Positions 1-8,655 of a stretch of 64,000 nt of DNA are shown here, piece by piece (positions within the stretch are counted from its first letter, which is position 1; each line of letters begins with the position of its first letter). A program made the position numbers and the translations under genes. Location: the NCBI RefSeq assembly GCF_000169435.1, contig NZ_AAYB01000003.1:248001-312000 (forward strand), given 5' to 3'. The notes beneath the pieces are model-generated. The model searched no databases and had not been told where the DNA came from. It was given only the letters and a program-made list of their open reading frames with translations. This DNA is from Roseobacter sp. CCS2. GTDB taxonomy: Bacteria > Pseudomonadota > Alphaproteobacteria > Rhodobacterales > Rhodobacteraceae.

Positions 1-1
1 G

Positions 2-70
2 CGGTCGGTTGCAGCCCGGATCATGTGGGCCTACTACAAGCAACACAAACAAAGGGAAGGCATCAGATGA
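2..70 (+). CDS. C-terminal end of an unidentified protein (partial)
   Basis: The frame is open from the window edge and ends in TGA at 68-70, which overlaps the ATG of the next gene (ATGA). The visible tail ends in IMWAYYKQHKQREGIR. The overlap and the shared direction suggest translational coupling with the downstream esterase. Too little is visible to name a family. Confidence 0.4.
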   Translation, partial: RSVAARIMWAYYKQHKQREGIR

Positions 71-735
71 CACGAGCTTTGGACGCCCAGCGGCGCGAAC
101 CGGTATCAGGTGAAACACGGTCTTGCGTGGTGTTTTTGCATGGCTATGGGGCCAATGCAGCCGATCTGATTGGTCTGGCTGATCCTTTGGGTGAACATAT
201 GCCAGATACGCTGTTTATCTCGCCAGATGCACCGGAGGAATGCGCTGGTGCGCCGATGGGCCGTCAATGGTTCCCGATCCCGTGGATTGACGGGTCAAGC
301 GAGGAAGAAAGCAAGCTTGGGCTGGACCGTGCCGCGGCGGATCTGGATGCCTTTCTGGATGGTGTGATGGTTGATGAAGATCTGTTGCCTGAACAGGTGA
401 TGGTGCTTGGCTTTTCGCAAGGGACGATGATGGCGCTGCATGTTGTGCCCCGCCGCGAGGATCCGATTGCAGGGATCGTTGCGTTTTCGGGGCGTTTGCT
501 TGAGCCAGAGCTGCTGGCCGATGAAACACAAAGCCGCCCGCCAGTGTTGCTGATCCATGGGGATGCAGATGATGTGGTGCCGCCACAATCACTGCCGCAA
601 GCAGCCGAAGCTTTGCAAGAAGCAGGCTGGAAAGAAGTCTATGCACATATCATGAAGGACACAGGACACGGCATTGCGCCAGACGGCCTGTCAGTTGCAT
701 TGGCGTTCATGCGTGATAGGTTAGGTCTGAGTTGA
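67..735 (+). CDS. alpha/beta hydrolase, phospholipase/carboxylesterase family
   Basis: The product (222 aa) is a small serine esterase of the phospholipase/carboxylesterase (YpfH-like) family, probably cytoplasmic and acting on short acyl or carboxyl esters. The strand-1 motif FLHGYGANAADL, the nucleophile elbow GFSQGTMMAL (Ser), the acid-bearing stretch IHGDADDVVPP (Asp) and the final catalytic His in DTGHGIAPDG are all present, so the triad looks intact. The ATG at 67 is preferred over an in-frame GTG at 25 because an AGGGAAGG ribosome site lies 6-7 bases upstream and the start overlaps the previous stop. The natural substrate cannot be told from sequence. Confidence 0.88.
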   Translation: MTRALDAQRREPVSGETRSCVVFLHGYGANAADLIGLADPLGEHMPDTLFISPDAPEECAGAPMGRQWFPIPWIDGSSEEESKLGLDRAAADLDAFLDGVMVDEDLLPEQVMVLGFSQGTMMALHVVPRREDPIAGIVAFSGRLLEPELLADETQSRPPVLLIHGDADDVVPPQSLPQAAEALQEAGWKEVYAHIMKDTGHGIAPDGLSVALAFMRDRLGLS

Positions 736-836
736 TAGGAGGATGTTTTGTTGTCTTCTGTTAAGTGTTCCTTACCGATTGAATGCAATTTTGCGGCACG
801 GGGTGATTGGGCCCTGTTGGCAGGACGGGTCTAGAA

Positions 837-1559
837 ATGCACAGCCCCATCGTTTCACTTTTGGGCCCAAAAGACCGGTTGGGCTGGTTTCTTCGGTATG
901 CAATCTTGGCGCTGGGGGTCATCGGTACTGTTTTTGCGCATGATGTGATCATGGATAACGCATTTCACGGTGACACGGCCCAGTATCTTGGTGCGATGAT
1001 CATGATAGGTTTGCCGCTTTATGCTGTGGCGACCGGTATCATGGCTGATATGGGCCGTTTGCGCGTGCAGTTGATCCAGGCTAGCGAAACCGATCAAATG
1101 ACCGGCCTTTTGCAACGCCAGCATTTTATTCGCCGCACCGAACGGAAGCTGCAGCAAACCGGTACTTTGTTGATGCTTGATATTGATGGGTTGGGACAGA
1201 TCAACGCCAAACATGACCATCACGCAGGCGATCTGTGCCTGATGGCGCTAGCGATCCGTTTGCGTGAAGTGACGCGCGACACTGATATTGTCGGGCGCAT
1301 TGATGGGGCAACAATTGCTGTCTATCTGCCGGGCACACCCTTGGACGCAGGCCGCGCTGTGGCCGAACGTCTTGCACAGGGTATTCAGGTCACAACAGGC
1401 AAGACGCGTTTTGAAGTCACCGTTTCCGTCGGTGTGGCTTTGGCAGACGGCGACACCCCACTGGCGCGCCTGATGCAACAGGCCGAGGCTGCATTGTTGC
1501 GCGCCAAAGCGCGGGGTCGGGCGCAGGTGATGATGTCAGACGGTCAGCTTGCAGCGTAA
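837..1559 (+). CDS. membrane GGDEF-domain protein with degenerate active site
   Basis: The product (240 aa) has two predicted membrane segments in its first 75 residues (WFLRYAILALGVIGTVFA and the stretch around YLGAMIMIGLPLYAVATG), then a GGDEF domain starting at TDQMTGLLQRQHF. The metal-binding region LLMLDIDGLGQINAKHDH is preserved. The signature loop that should read GGDEF is DGATI (residues 156-160), so two acidic catalytic residues are lost. The protein therefore probably does not make cyclic di-GMP and may act as a sensor or a binding or partner protein. A TTG at 807 is in frame, but ATG at 837 has a better-placed GGACGG upstream. Confidence 0.82.
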   Translation: MHSPIVSLLGPKDRLGWFLRYAILALGVIGTVFAHDVIMDNAFHGDTAQYLGAMIMIGLPLYAVATGIMADMGRLRVQLIQASETDQMTGLLQRQHFIRRTERKLQQTGTLLMLDIDGLGQINAKHDHHAGDLCLMALAIRLREVTRDTDIVGRIDGATIAVYLPGTPLDAGRAVAERLAQGIQVTTGKTRFEVTVSVGVALADGDTPLARLMQQAEAALLRAKARGRAQVMMSDGQLAA

Positions 1560-1599
1560 GCCGCATCCGGCGCGCAGTTTTTGTCGCATATTCTGGGGG

Positions 1600-1627
1600 T
1601 TGTCACATTTCTGACGCGATATATAGT
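1600..1627 (+). promoter_or_regulatory. candidate sigma-70 promoter for the HNH gene
   Basis: TTGTCA (1600-1605) and TATAGT (1622-1627) are separated by 16 bases and lie about 70 bases upstream of the next start codon. This is a pattern match only. Confidence 0.4.
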
Positions 1628-1694
1628 CCACCATAAGAAGAATGCGGGACTGCCGCTTTGACTGTTCCCGCACAGCCTATTTGGGGTGTGACCT

Positions 1695-2282
1695 ATGACG
1701 CAGACGGAATTCAGAACTGACTTTGTGCGAGAGCCGGGTGCGCTCAAGCATTATCCTGCGTTGGTGCTGAACGCGGACTATCGTCCGCTGTCTTATTACC
1801 CGCTGTCGCTATGGCCATGGCAAGAGGCGGTAAAGGCCGCTTGGTTGGACCGTGTCGATATCGTCAGCGAATATGATGAGGTCGTGCGCAGCCCCTCGAC
1901 CGTGATCAAAATCCCATCCGTCGTGGTGTTGAAAGACTATGTAAGACCGCAAAAACAAGTGGCGTTCACCCGCTTCAATCTTTTCCTGCGGGATGAGTTC
2001 TGCTGCCAGTACTGTGGTGCACGCGGTGATTTGACGTTTGATCATGTCGTCCCGCGGGCCAGTGGCGGTATCACCAGCTGGGAAAATGTGGTGGCGGCCT
2101 GTTCGCCCTGTAACCTGCGCAAAGGGTCACGGTCGCTCAAACAAAGCGGGATGAGCCTGCAAAAACCACCACGTCGCCCGGTACCGGGACAGCTGCACAA
2201 CGTGGGGCGCAAGTTTCCACCCAATCACCTGCATGACAGCTGGGTTGATTTCCTCTATTGGGATGCCGAACTCGAGGCGTAG
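1695..2282 (+). CDS. HNH endonuclease family protein
   Basis: The product (195 aa) carries an HNH nuclease fold in its centre: FCCQYCGARGDLTFDHVVPR supplies the first CxxC and the DH pair, and NVVAACSPCNLRKGSR supplies the Asn and the second zinc-binding CxxC. The N-terminus around ALVLNADYRPLSYYPLSLWP is typical of a conserved stand-alone chromosomal HNH family in alphaproteobacteria. It is not next to a restriction system. Its cellular role is not established. It stands alone between the GGDEF protein and zwf. Confidence 0.85.
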   Translation: MTQTEFRTDFVREPGALKHYPALVLNADYRPLSYYPLSLWPWQEAVKAAWLDRVDIVSEYDEVVRSPSTVIKIPSVVVLKDYVRPQKQVAFTRFNLFLRDEFCCQYCGARGDLTFDHVVPRASGGITSWENVVAACSPCNLRKGSRSLKQSGMSLQKPPRRPVPGQLHNVGRKFPPNHLHDSWVDFLYWDAELEA

Positions 2283-2327
2283 GCCAAGTGGCGCTAGACT
2301 TGTGGTCGTGACCGGGGTAGGAAAGCG

Positions 2328-2343
2328 GCGTTAGCGCTAACGC
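2328..2343. promoter_or_regulatory. 16-bp perfect palindrome, LacI-type operator for zwf operon
   Basis: GCGTTAGCGCTAACGC is a perfect inverted repeat centred 30 bases upstream of the zwf start. Its core TTAGCGCTAA recurs exactly at 52062-52071 upstream of the agl operon, and the AGCGCT centre also occurs at 52119-52132. LacI-family regulators bind palindromes of this type with a central CG. The site therefore suggests control of zwf-pgl-pgi by the regulator at 50914-51945. Confidence 0.72.
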
Positions 2344-2365
2344 ACCATCCATAGGGGAGTTTACT

Positions 2366-3820
2366 ATGGTCTCTCGCGTCATTCCGGTTGATGAATTTGA
2401 CCTTGTTATTTTCGGCGGCACCGGCGATCTGGCTCGGCGTAAGATTTTGCCCGGTCTATTCCGGCGGTTCCTTTCAGGACAAATGCCTGCCGGTTCACGT
2501 ATCATCGGTGCAGCAAGGTCCGAGCTGGATAATGCGGCATATCGCGACATGATTGCAGATGCGGTTGCTGAATTTGGTGGCGAAGAAGCGCAAGATAAGA
2601 AAGGCTTGCAAGCCTTTCTTCAACAACTTGAATATGTCGCCATTGATGCGCGCGGTGAGGGTGGTTGGGCCGATCTGGCCAAGATGGTTCGCCAAGACGT
2701 TGTACAGGCTTTCTATTTCTCGGTCGCTCCGTCGCTGTTTGGCGATCTGGCCGAACGGCTGCATACCAACAAGATTGCCAATAAGAAAAGCCGCATCGTT
2801 GTTGAAAAACCCTTCGGTCGTGATTTGGAAAGTGCCAGAGCGCTGAATGAAACGCTGGCTGCGCATTTCCACGAACGCCAGATTTACCGTATTGACCATT
2901 ATCTGGGTAAAGAGACGGTCCAAAACCTGATGGCCGTCCGCTTTGGCAATGTCCTGTTTGAACCGCTTTGGAACAATCACTACGTTGATCATATCCAGAT
3001 TACCGTGGCCGAAACCGTCGGTGTTGGCGGGCGTGGCGCCTATTACGATAAATCCGGTGCGATGCGCGACATGGTGCAAAACCATCTGATGCAGCTGTTG
3101 TGCCTGATCGCGATGGAGCCGCCCAGCCAGTTTGAATCTGATGCCGTCCGTGATGAAAAGCTTAAAGTGATCAGGGCGTTACAGCCCATTGATCATCATC
3201 ACATCGTCCGCGGTCAATACGATGCAGGTCCAGATGGTCCCAGCTATCGTGAGGATGCCGAAAACCCACGCAGCTTTACCGAAAGCTTTATCGCGATGCG
3301 CTGCCATATCGCCAACTGGCGGTGGGCCGGGGTGCCGTTTTATTTGCGCACAGGCAAGCGTATGAAGGCCCGGTCGTCCGAGATTGCGGTTGTCTTCAAA
3401 GACCTTGGGCACACGATTTTCGAGGGCGATGAAGCGCGGCATCGCAATATTCTGTCCATTCGGCTTCAACCCAACGAAGGCATGGATTTGCAGGTCACGA
3501 TCAAAGAGCCCGGACCGGGTGGCATGCGGTTGATTGATGTACCACTGGATATGACATTCGCCGATGCTTTGGGTGATGATGCCGAAGATGTCACAGATGC
3601 TTACGAGCGTCTGATCATGGATGTGATCCGCGGCAACCAGACGCTGTTTATGCGCGGTGACGAGGTTGAGGCCGCCTGGGCCTGGACCGACCCGCTGATC
3701 GAAGGCTGGGAAGCGCGCAATGACGTGCCCAAACATTATGATGCTGGATCAGCCGGGCCGGAAGATGCGATGATGTTGCTGCACCGCGATGGCCGCAAAT
3801 GGCGCGAGATCAAGGGCTAA
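2366..3820 (+). CDS. zwf: glucose-6-phosphate 1-dehydrogenase
   Basis: The product oxidises glucose-6-phosphate to 6-phosphogluconolactone with NAD(P)+. The length (484 aa) is normal for the family. The dinucleotide-binding motif IFGGTGDLARRKILPGL is at the N-terminus, and the substrate-binding and catalytic signature RIDHYLGKE contains the expected Asp-His pair and Lys. The gene heads the zwf-pgl-pgi cluster. Rhodobacteraceae usually degrade glucose by the Entner-Doudoroff route, for which Zwf is the entry step. The upstream 16-bp palindrome indicates LacI-family regulation. Confidence 0.97.
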   Translation: MVSRVIPVDEFDLVIFGGTGDLARRKILPGLFRRFLSGQMPAGSRIIGAARSELDNAAYRDMIADAVAEFGGEEAQDKKGLQAFLQQLEYVAIDARGEGGWADLAKMVRQDVVQAFYFSVAPSLFGDLAERLHTNKIANKKSRIVVEKPFGRDLESARALNETLAAHFHERQIYRIDHYLGKETVQNLMAVRFGNVLFEPLWNNHYVDHIQITVAETVGVGGRGAYYDKSGAMRDMVQNHLMQLLCLIAMEPPSQFESDAVRDEKLKVIRALQPIDHHHIVRGQYDAGPDGPSYREDAENPRSFTESFIAMRCHIANWRWAGVPFYLRTGKRMKARSSEIAVVFKDLGHTIFEGDEARHRNILSIRLQPNEGMDLQVTIKEPGPGGMRLIDVPLDMTFADALGDDAEDVTDAYERLIMDVIRGNQTLFMRGDEVEAAWAWTDPLIEGWEARNDVPKHYDAGSAGPEDAMMLLHRDGRKWREIKG

Positions 3821-3861
3821 CGCCGCCCCACGCCTTGACCCTATGAAAAAGGACTGCGCGA

Positions 3862-4533
3862 ATGAAACTTGTTGAGTATCCGGACTCTGAAATGATGATG
3901 ATGGATCTGGCGGATACGCTCGCCAGTGAACTGAAGAACTGTTTGTTGGTGCATGACCATGCGTCCCTTGCCGTTCCCGGCGGGACCACACCTGGCCCGA
4001 TCTTTGACAGCCTGTGTGCCGCCGATCTTGATTGGTCGCGCGTTCATGTCATGCTGACCGATGAACGCTGGGTGCCGGACACGTCTGATCGGTCGAATAC
4101 GCGTCTGCTGCGCGAACGATTGCTAACCAGCCGGGCTGCGGCGGCCACTTACGTGCCGCTTTATGCCGATGCTGAAACCCCCGAAGAAAAGCTGGCAGAG
4201 CTGGCACAGGGTTTGACACCGGAACTGCCGATTTCAGTCATGCTTTTGGGGATGGGCACCGATATGCACACCGCCTCGATTTTTCCGGGTGCGGATCAAC
4301 TGGATCACGCGCTGCATGGTGATGATCTGTTGGTCGCGATGCGTGCACCCGGCGCGCCAGAACCGCGGATCACCCTGTCTGCGCAGGTCTTAAAGTCCGC
4401 GATGAGCCGCCACATGGTGATTGTCGGCGGCGAAAAGCGCGACGCACTGGAGCGCGCACGCCATTTGCCGCCTGAAGAGGCACCTGTTGCCGCTATTCTA
4501 AGTGGCACGACCGTGCATTGGGCGGAGCGCTAG
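3862..4533 (+). CDS. pgl: 6-phosphogluconolactonase
   Basis: The product (223 aa) hydrolyses 6-phosphogluconolactone to 6-phosphogluconate. It belongs to the NagB/Pgl fold family (DevB type) and shows the phosphate-binding VPGGTTPGPIFD, the segment VMLTDERWVPDTSDRSN and the later MLLGMGTDMHTASIFPG. The gene lies 41 bases after zwf and 3 bases before pgi, so co-transcription is very likely. Confidence 0.95.
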   Translation: MKLVEYPDSEMMMMDLADTLASELKNCLLVHDHASLAVPGGTTPGPIFDSLCAADLDWSRVHVMLTDERWVPDTSDRSNTRLLRERLLTSRAAAATYVPLYADAETPEEKLAELAQGLTPELPISVMLLGMGTDMHTASIFPGADQLDHALHGDDLLVAMRAPGAPEPRITLSAQVLKSAMSRHMVIVGGEKRDALERARHLPPEEAPVAAILSGTTVHWAER

Positions 4534-4536
4534 AGA

Positions 4537-6138
4537 ATGTGGGACAAACTACGCGCGCATCATGCGCAGGTCGCTGATCGCCGCTTTGAAACGCTTGTTG
4601 ATGCGGATCGTGCGGCTGAGTTTACGGCCCAGACGGGTGATATGCGCTTGGACTATGCCAAGACGAATATTGACGTCGATGGCCGCGCGCTGCTGATCAA
4701 TCTGCTGGAGCAGGCGGGTGTCGCTGAAAAACGCGAAGCGATGTTTGCCGGTGCGCCGATCAATGAAACGGAAGGACGCGCCGTGCTGCATACCGCGCTG
4801 CGCAATCTGGATGGTGATCCGGTGATGGTGGACGGGCATGATGTCATGCCCGGTGTGCTGGACACATTGGCGCGGATGGAACATTTTGCGGGTGATGTGC
4901 GCGCAGGTCGCTTTACAGGGCAGGGTGGGCAGATCACGGATGTGATCAGCATCGGGATTGGTGGGTCCGATCTGGGTCCTGCCATGGCGGTGCAGTCCCT
5001 TGCACCTTACCATGATGGGCCGCGGTGCCATTTCGTGAGCAATGTGGACCCGGCCGATATTGCGGGGGTCCTGCGCAGTTGTGATCCCACGACAACGCTG
5101 GTGATTGTGGCGTCAAAGACTTTTACCACGATTGAGACGATGACGAATGCGCGCACGGCGCAGGCGTGGATGAGCCAGTCTGTGACGGACACCGGCGCAC
5201 AGTTTGCAGCCCTTTCCACTGCACAGGATAAGACTGCCGCGTTTGGCATTGATCCGTCCCGCGTTTTTGGTTTCGAAGACTGGGTCGGTGGCCGCTATTC
5301 CATGTGGGGCCCGATTGGCCTGTCTTTGATGATCGCGATTGGACCAGACGCTTTTCGCGCATTCCTGCGCGGTGCACAGGCGATGGACCGGCATTTTCAG
5401 GCGGCAGAGTGGCAGGATAATTTGCCTGCGGTGCTGGCCTTGGTTGGCATTTGGCACAATCAGATTTGCGGGTATGCCACCCGTGCAGTCTTGCCTTACG
5501 ATAATCTTCTCAACCGCTTACCAGCCTATCTTCAACAGCTTGAGATGGAAAGTAATGGCAAAGGCGTCAGCATGGACGGTGCCGATCTGGAGGTGCACAG
5601 CGGTCCCGTTGTCTGGGGCGAGCCGGGCACAAATGGCCAGCACGCGTTCTATCAGTTGATTCATCAAGGCACGCGGGTGATCCCATGCGAATTTCTGGTC
5701 GCAGCGCGGGGGCACGAGGACGAATTGCATCATCAGCACCAGTTGCTGGTCGCCAACTGTCTGGCCCAGTCCGAGGCATTGATGCGGGGGCGCACATTGG
5801 ATGAGGCGCGCACCAAGGTTGCTGATAAATTTGAGGGGGCAGAGCTGGAACGGCAGGCCCGCCACCGTGTTTTTCAAGGTAATCGCCCGTCCGTTACAAT
5901 CGCCTATCCGCGACTGACACCAGAGGTGTTGGGCCAAATCATAGCGCTGTATGAGCATCGTGTGTTTGTCGAAGGTGTCGTTCTGGGCATCAATTCCTAT
6001 GACCAATGGGGCGTTGAATTGGGCAAGGAGCTGGCGACCGCGTTGCAGCCCATTGTTGAGGGTCAGGAGAGTGCATCTGGCAAGGATGGCTCAACTGCCG
6101 CACTTGTTGATTTTCTGCAAACGCATGGGGTGTCTTGA
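4537..6138 (+). CDS. pgi: glucose-6-phosphate isomerase
   Basis: The product (533 aa) interconverts glucose-6-phosphate and fructose-6-phosphate. Family signatures are visible: [16 protein letters not shown], the [13 protein letters not shown] phosphate-binding segment, the [13 protein letters not shown] stretch and the catalytic Glu and His in [19 protein letters not shown]. It starts 3 bases after the pgl stop. In an Entner-Doudoroff organism it may also return fructose-6-phosphate to the pathway. Confidence 0.96.
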   Translation: MWDKLRAHHAQVADRRFETLVDADRAAEFTAQTGDMRLDYAKTNIDVDGRALLINLLEQAGVAEKREAMFAGAPINETEGRAVLHTALRNLDGDPVMVDGHDVMPGVLDTLARMEHFAGDVRAGRFTGQGGQITDVISIGIGGSDLGPAMAVQSLAPYHDGPRCHFVSNVDPADIAGVLRSCDPTTTLVIVASKTFTTIETMTNARTAQAWMSQSVTDTGAQFAALSTAQDKTAAFGIDPSRVFGFEDWVGGRYSMWGPIGLSLMIAIGPDAFRAFLRGAQAMDRHFQAAEWQDNLPAVLALVGIWHNQICGYATRAVLPYDNLLNRLPAYLQQLEMESNGKGVSMDGADLEVHSGPVVWGEPGTNGQHAFYQLIHQGTRVIPCEFLVAARGHEDELHHQHQLLVANCLAQSEALMRGRTLDEARTKVADKFEGAELERQARHRVFQGNRPSVTIAYPRLTPEVLGQIIALYEHRVFVEGVVLGINSYDQWGVELGKELATALQPIVEGQESASGKDGSTAALVDFLQTHGVS

Positions 6139-6186
6139 ACGCATGGCTTTGTCATAAGCAAAGCCAACGATGCAAAGGACGATACA

Positions 6187-6645
6187 ATGAACCTCGAAAT
6201 GATACCGTTGGCGATGGGTGCCGTTTTGGTTGTGGCTATGGTGCTGGAAATCAAAACCGGCCGCATTCCCAACTGGCTGACGCTGGTGCCATTTGCGCTT
6301 TTTGCGGTTTTGCTAGTGATGGTCGAGGACCGCACACCGCTTTACTGGCAAATGGGCCTTGCGGTCGGAACGTTCATTTTCGGGCTGGTTCTTTTTGCAA
6401 TTGGCGGCTCGGGTGCTGGTGCCGTCAAGCTTTTGGCTGGCACGGCGCTGTTCGTCCCGTTTGAGAACGCCTTTTTTACGTTCCTGCTGTTTCTGGCGAT
6501 TTTCTTTGGTAGCTCGATCATCATCGTCGCGTTGCGCAAGGTTTTTGGGTCTGAAGACAGTTCTTGGCACGTAATGGCAAATGCTGTTCTGCCGCTCAGC
6601 TTTTCTATTGGTATGGCTGGCCTGCTAGGGATGTTCGCGTTTTAG
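6187..6645 (+). CDS. prepilin peptidase-like (A24/CpaA-type) membrane protein, catalytic residues missing
   Basis: The product (152 aa) is almost entirely hydrophobic with about five membrane segments and keeps the A24 family hallmarks EIKTGRIPNWLT and GAGAVKLLAG. In active prepilin peptidases the first motif has Asp where this protein has Glu21, and the second is GxGD where this protein has GAGA. Both catalytic aspartates are therefore substituted and peptidase activity is doubtful. No pilus genes are nearby. It sits just upstream of the prophage left end. Confidence 0.7.
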   Translation: MNLEMIPLAMGAVLVVAMVLEIKTGRIPNWLTLVPFALFAVLLVMVEDRTPLYWQMGLAVGTFIFGLVLFAIGGSGAGAVKLLAGTALFVPFENAFFTFLLFLAIFFGSSIIIVALRKVFGSEDSSWHVMANAVLPLSFSIGMAGLLGMFAF

Positions 6646-6651
6646 GTGCTG

Positions 6652-6699
6652 CTGGAGCGGGTAACGGGAATCGAACCCGTAACTGAAGCTTGGGAAGCT
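6652..6699. repeat. attL, 48-bp core (displaced tRNA-Gly 3' end)
   Basis: This copy is identical to 40781-40828. It carries the T arm, the 3' half of the anticodon stem-loop and the CCA end of tRNA-Gly but continues into unrelated sequence at 6700, so it is a non-functional tRNA fragment left by integration. The integrase gene ends 93 bp away, the usual arrangement for tRNA-targeting phages. Confidence 0.95.
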
Positions 6700-6791
6700 C
6701 AGGAGCTTTCTATGAAAACAAAAGCTTTGCAGCAAAGGTCTGGGGCTTTTTCTGGGGTTGTGAGCTGCAAAATGCTCACATTGTGACCTTA

Positions 6792-7844
6792 TCATCCGAT
6801 CTTTCCTTTTAGTTTTGGTCCTGCGCCGATCACGCTGTAGCCATCCAGCGCCGCCCGCATATCATCGACCAGCACATGGGCATAACGACTTGTGGTGGCG
6901 ATATCTTTGTGACCGGCCAGCTGACTGACCAATTTCATGTTGCCCGTTGCCCGGAGCATTCGGGTGCAAAATGTATGCCGGCAATCGTGGAACCGAAAGT
7001 TGGAAATTTCAGCGGATTTAAGTGCAGCTCTCCATGCGACGCCAAAGGTGCCTCCATTCGGCTCGATAGCGACGCGCTCATTGTAGACTTTGTCGATGCG
7101 TGTGAACACATGGTTGCGGTATCTCATCAGATTAGAGCTGGGCAGGGCCGACAAAAGCGCCGCCAGTTCGCTGTTGATGGGGAACAGCATCATGTCATCG
7201 CCCTTCATGTGAAACGTAATCTCGCGGTTTTTCAGATCTACATCATTCCACATAAGACCTGAAATAGTTGCGATTCTCGCTCCAGTCATCAACGCAAAGC
7301 TGACAAAAGGGTGAAACTCTGTCGGCAAATGTTCAAATAGGCGCTCTTGCTCGTCCATTGACAGCTCACGTACACGTTCGCGCGGTTCTTTCGTTTCAGC
7401 TTTGCGCAAGTCCAGCTGGGGAACCTTTGCCTCATAAAAATCAGACATGTGCTTGAGCGCGCGTCCCAGCATCTGCAAACGTCTATTAACAGTGGCATTG
7501 GAGCAAGTCGATCTGTCACGGGCGACATACGCGATCACATCTGCATTGGTCAGGGTGTGCAGTTGCGCCCGCTCATTCATGTGCTTCAACAACGCCTTCG
7601 ACATACTCTTGTTTGTAGCCTCTGAGGGCGTCCCTATCGCCTTGTCTCGATGATAGGTGCCAAGTGCCTCTGATAGGGTGTAAGCGCCGCCTCTGAAGGT
7701 TTCAGTCCTTGCCTGCGCCCGGATATCGGCCTCTACCGCCTTAGCTTCTTCGTAGTCTTCGGTGCCACAGCTTCCGCGAAATCGACTACCTTTGACGACG
7801 ATGTCATATTGGTAGACGCGGGTCTTTTTTGTTCTGAATGGCAT
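6792..7844 (-). CDS. int: phage tyrosine recombinase / integrase
   Basis: The product (350 aa) catalyses integration and excision at the tRNA-Gly att site. The C-terminal catalytic domain shows the expected residues: Arg in MTGARIATISGL, His-x-x-Arg in FHDCRHTF, His in QLAGHKDIATTSRYAHV and the nucleophilic Tyr within that last motif. The N-terminal part (residues about 1-65) is an arm-type binding domain, followed by a core-binding SAM-like domain. It is the last gene of a leftward operon and overlaps the excisionase gene by 112 bases. Confidence 0.95.
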   Translation of the reverse strand: MPFRTKKTRVYQYDIVVKGSRFRGSCGTEDYEEAKAVEADIRAQARTETFRGGAYTLSEALGTYHRDKAIGTPSEATNKSMSKALLKHMNERAQLHTLTNADVIAYVARDRSTCSNATVNRRLQMLGRALKHMSDFYEAKVPQLDLRKAETKEPRERVRELSMDEQERLFEHLPTEFHPFVSFALMTGARIATISGLMWNDVDLKNREITFHMKGDDMMLFPINSELAALLSALPSSNLMRYRNHVFTRIDKVYNERVAIEPNGGTFGVAWRAALKSAEISNFRFHDCRHTFCTRMLRATGNMKLVSQLAGHKDIATTSRYAHVLVDDMRAALDGYSVIGAGPKLKGKIG

Positions 7845-8008
7845 TCTGTCCGCTCCTCTATGAACGCCTGCACATCATCCGGGCGGTATTTGATGGCATT
7901 GCGTGTCACACGGACGCACCTTAACCCCAGAGCGCGGCAATTCTGAAGGGTCTTTGTGCAGACCCCCAAAATCTCGGCGGTCTCTTGTGGACTTAGGAGC
8001 GGTGTCAC
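7733..8008 (-). CDS. excisionase-like helix-turn-helix protein
   Basis: The product (91 aa) begins with a winged-helix/MerR-like excisionase motif, LLSPQETAEILGVCTKTLQN followed by RPDDVQAFIEER, as in the HTH_17 family. The rest is polar and Lys-rich. Position directly before int, with a long out-of-frame overlap, fits a directionality factor (Xis) translated together with Int. It could equally be a small transcription factor. Confidence 0.75.
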   Translation of the reverse strand: MTPLLSPQETAEILGVCTKTLQNCRALGLRCVRVTRNAIKYRPDDVQAFIEERTECHSEQKRPASTNMTSSSKVVDFAEAVAPKTTKKLRR

Positions 8009-8020
8009 TTCATCGATCCC

Positions 8021-8320
8021 CTAATTGCCATCTGAGAGTGGTTCGAGCTCTTCTATGCTACGATGCATATCTACGGTCCACGGCATCATTTGAATATGGG
8101 CTGCGCTATCGTTGCCGCCAGACAACATTGCCACAATGTGAGTTGGCGCAAACCATTCAATCGCAGTCTTCGCATAAAATGCTAACTGTGAAACAGTCTG
8201 CGATGGATCTATAGGGATCATAGACAAAGTGACCCTACCGGAACATAGAGGTGAGTGGTCCAGTAGGGTCGGGGGCCCGTGAGTGGGTTTGAGCGGCTTT
8301 GATAACAGATCATCAGTCAT
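8021..8320 (-). CDS. short PP-loop (PAPS reductase/ATPase-like) fragment
   Basis: The product (99 aa) contains HIVAMLSGGNDSAAH, which matches the SGGxDS pyrophosphate-binding loop of PP-loop ATPases such as PAPS reductase-like phage proteins. Those proteins are usually over 200 aa, and here the frame stops about 30 residues after the motif. It is therefore probably a truncated remnant or a short domain protein with unknown activity. It lies in the leftward integrase operon, 12 bases from the excisionase gene. Confidence 0.55.
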   Translation of the reverse strand: MTDDLLSKPLKPTHGPPTLLDHSPLCSGRVTLSMIPIDPSQTVSQLAFYAKTAIEWFAPTHIVAMLSGGNDSAAHIQMMPWTVDMHRSIEELEPLSDGN

Positions 8321-8331
8321 GCCAAATCGCC

Positions 8332-8655
8332 TTAACGTCGCGGAAGACGATTGACGGCTGTGCGTTGCCAGCAGCGCAGCAGGGTCAGATCGCCCTCGGC
8401 ATTGGTTGTGGTTCGGATACCTGCGAGTGTCAGCTGTCGGCTTTGATTTGCGCTGTCGTTCTCTGCACAGTGTCCCGCAAATGACACGTCGGCCACGCCA
8501 TGCTCGATCAATTCTTTAAGCAAATGGCGCCCGACCATACCATTTATTGGGGCTTCTCTGCCAGACAAACGGGCATCGATGAGTGCGATGTAAGCCTCGA
8601 CTTCTACAGCCCTGCGGCCATCAAGTGGCGGGTGTGGCGATTGTCTGTCCATCAT
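8332..8655 (-). CDS. hypothetical phage protein
   Basis: The product (107 aa) is not recognised. The start ATG at 8655 overlaps the TGA of the preceding gene (ATGA), which argues for a real translated operon member. A central amphipathic region around GRHLLKELIEHGVADVSFAG is the only notable feature. It is co-directional with integrase and probably expressed with it. Confidence 0.5.
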   Translation of the reverse strand: MMDRQSPHPPLDGRRAVEVEAYIALIDARLSGREAPINGMVGRHLLKELIEHGVADVSFAGHCAENDSANQSRQLTLAGIRTTTNAEGDLTLLRCWQRTAVNRLPRR

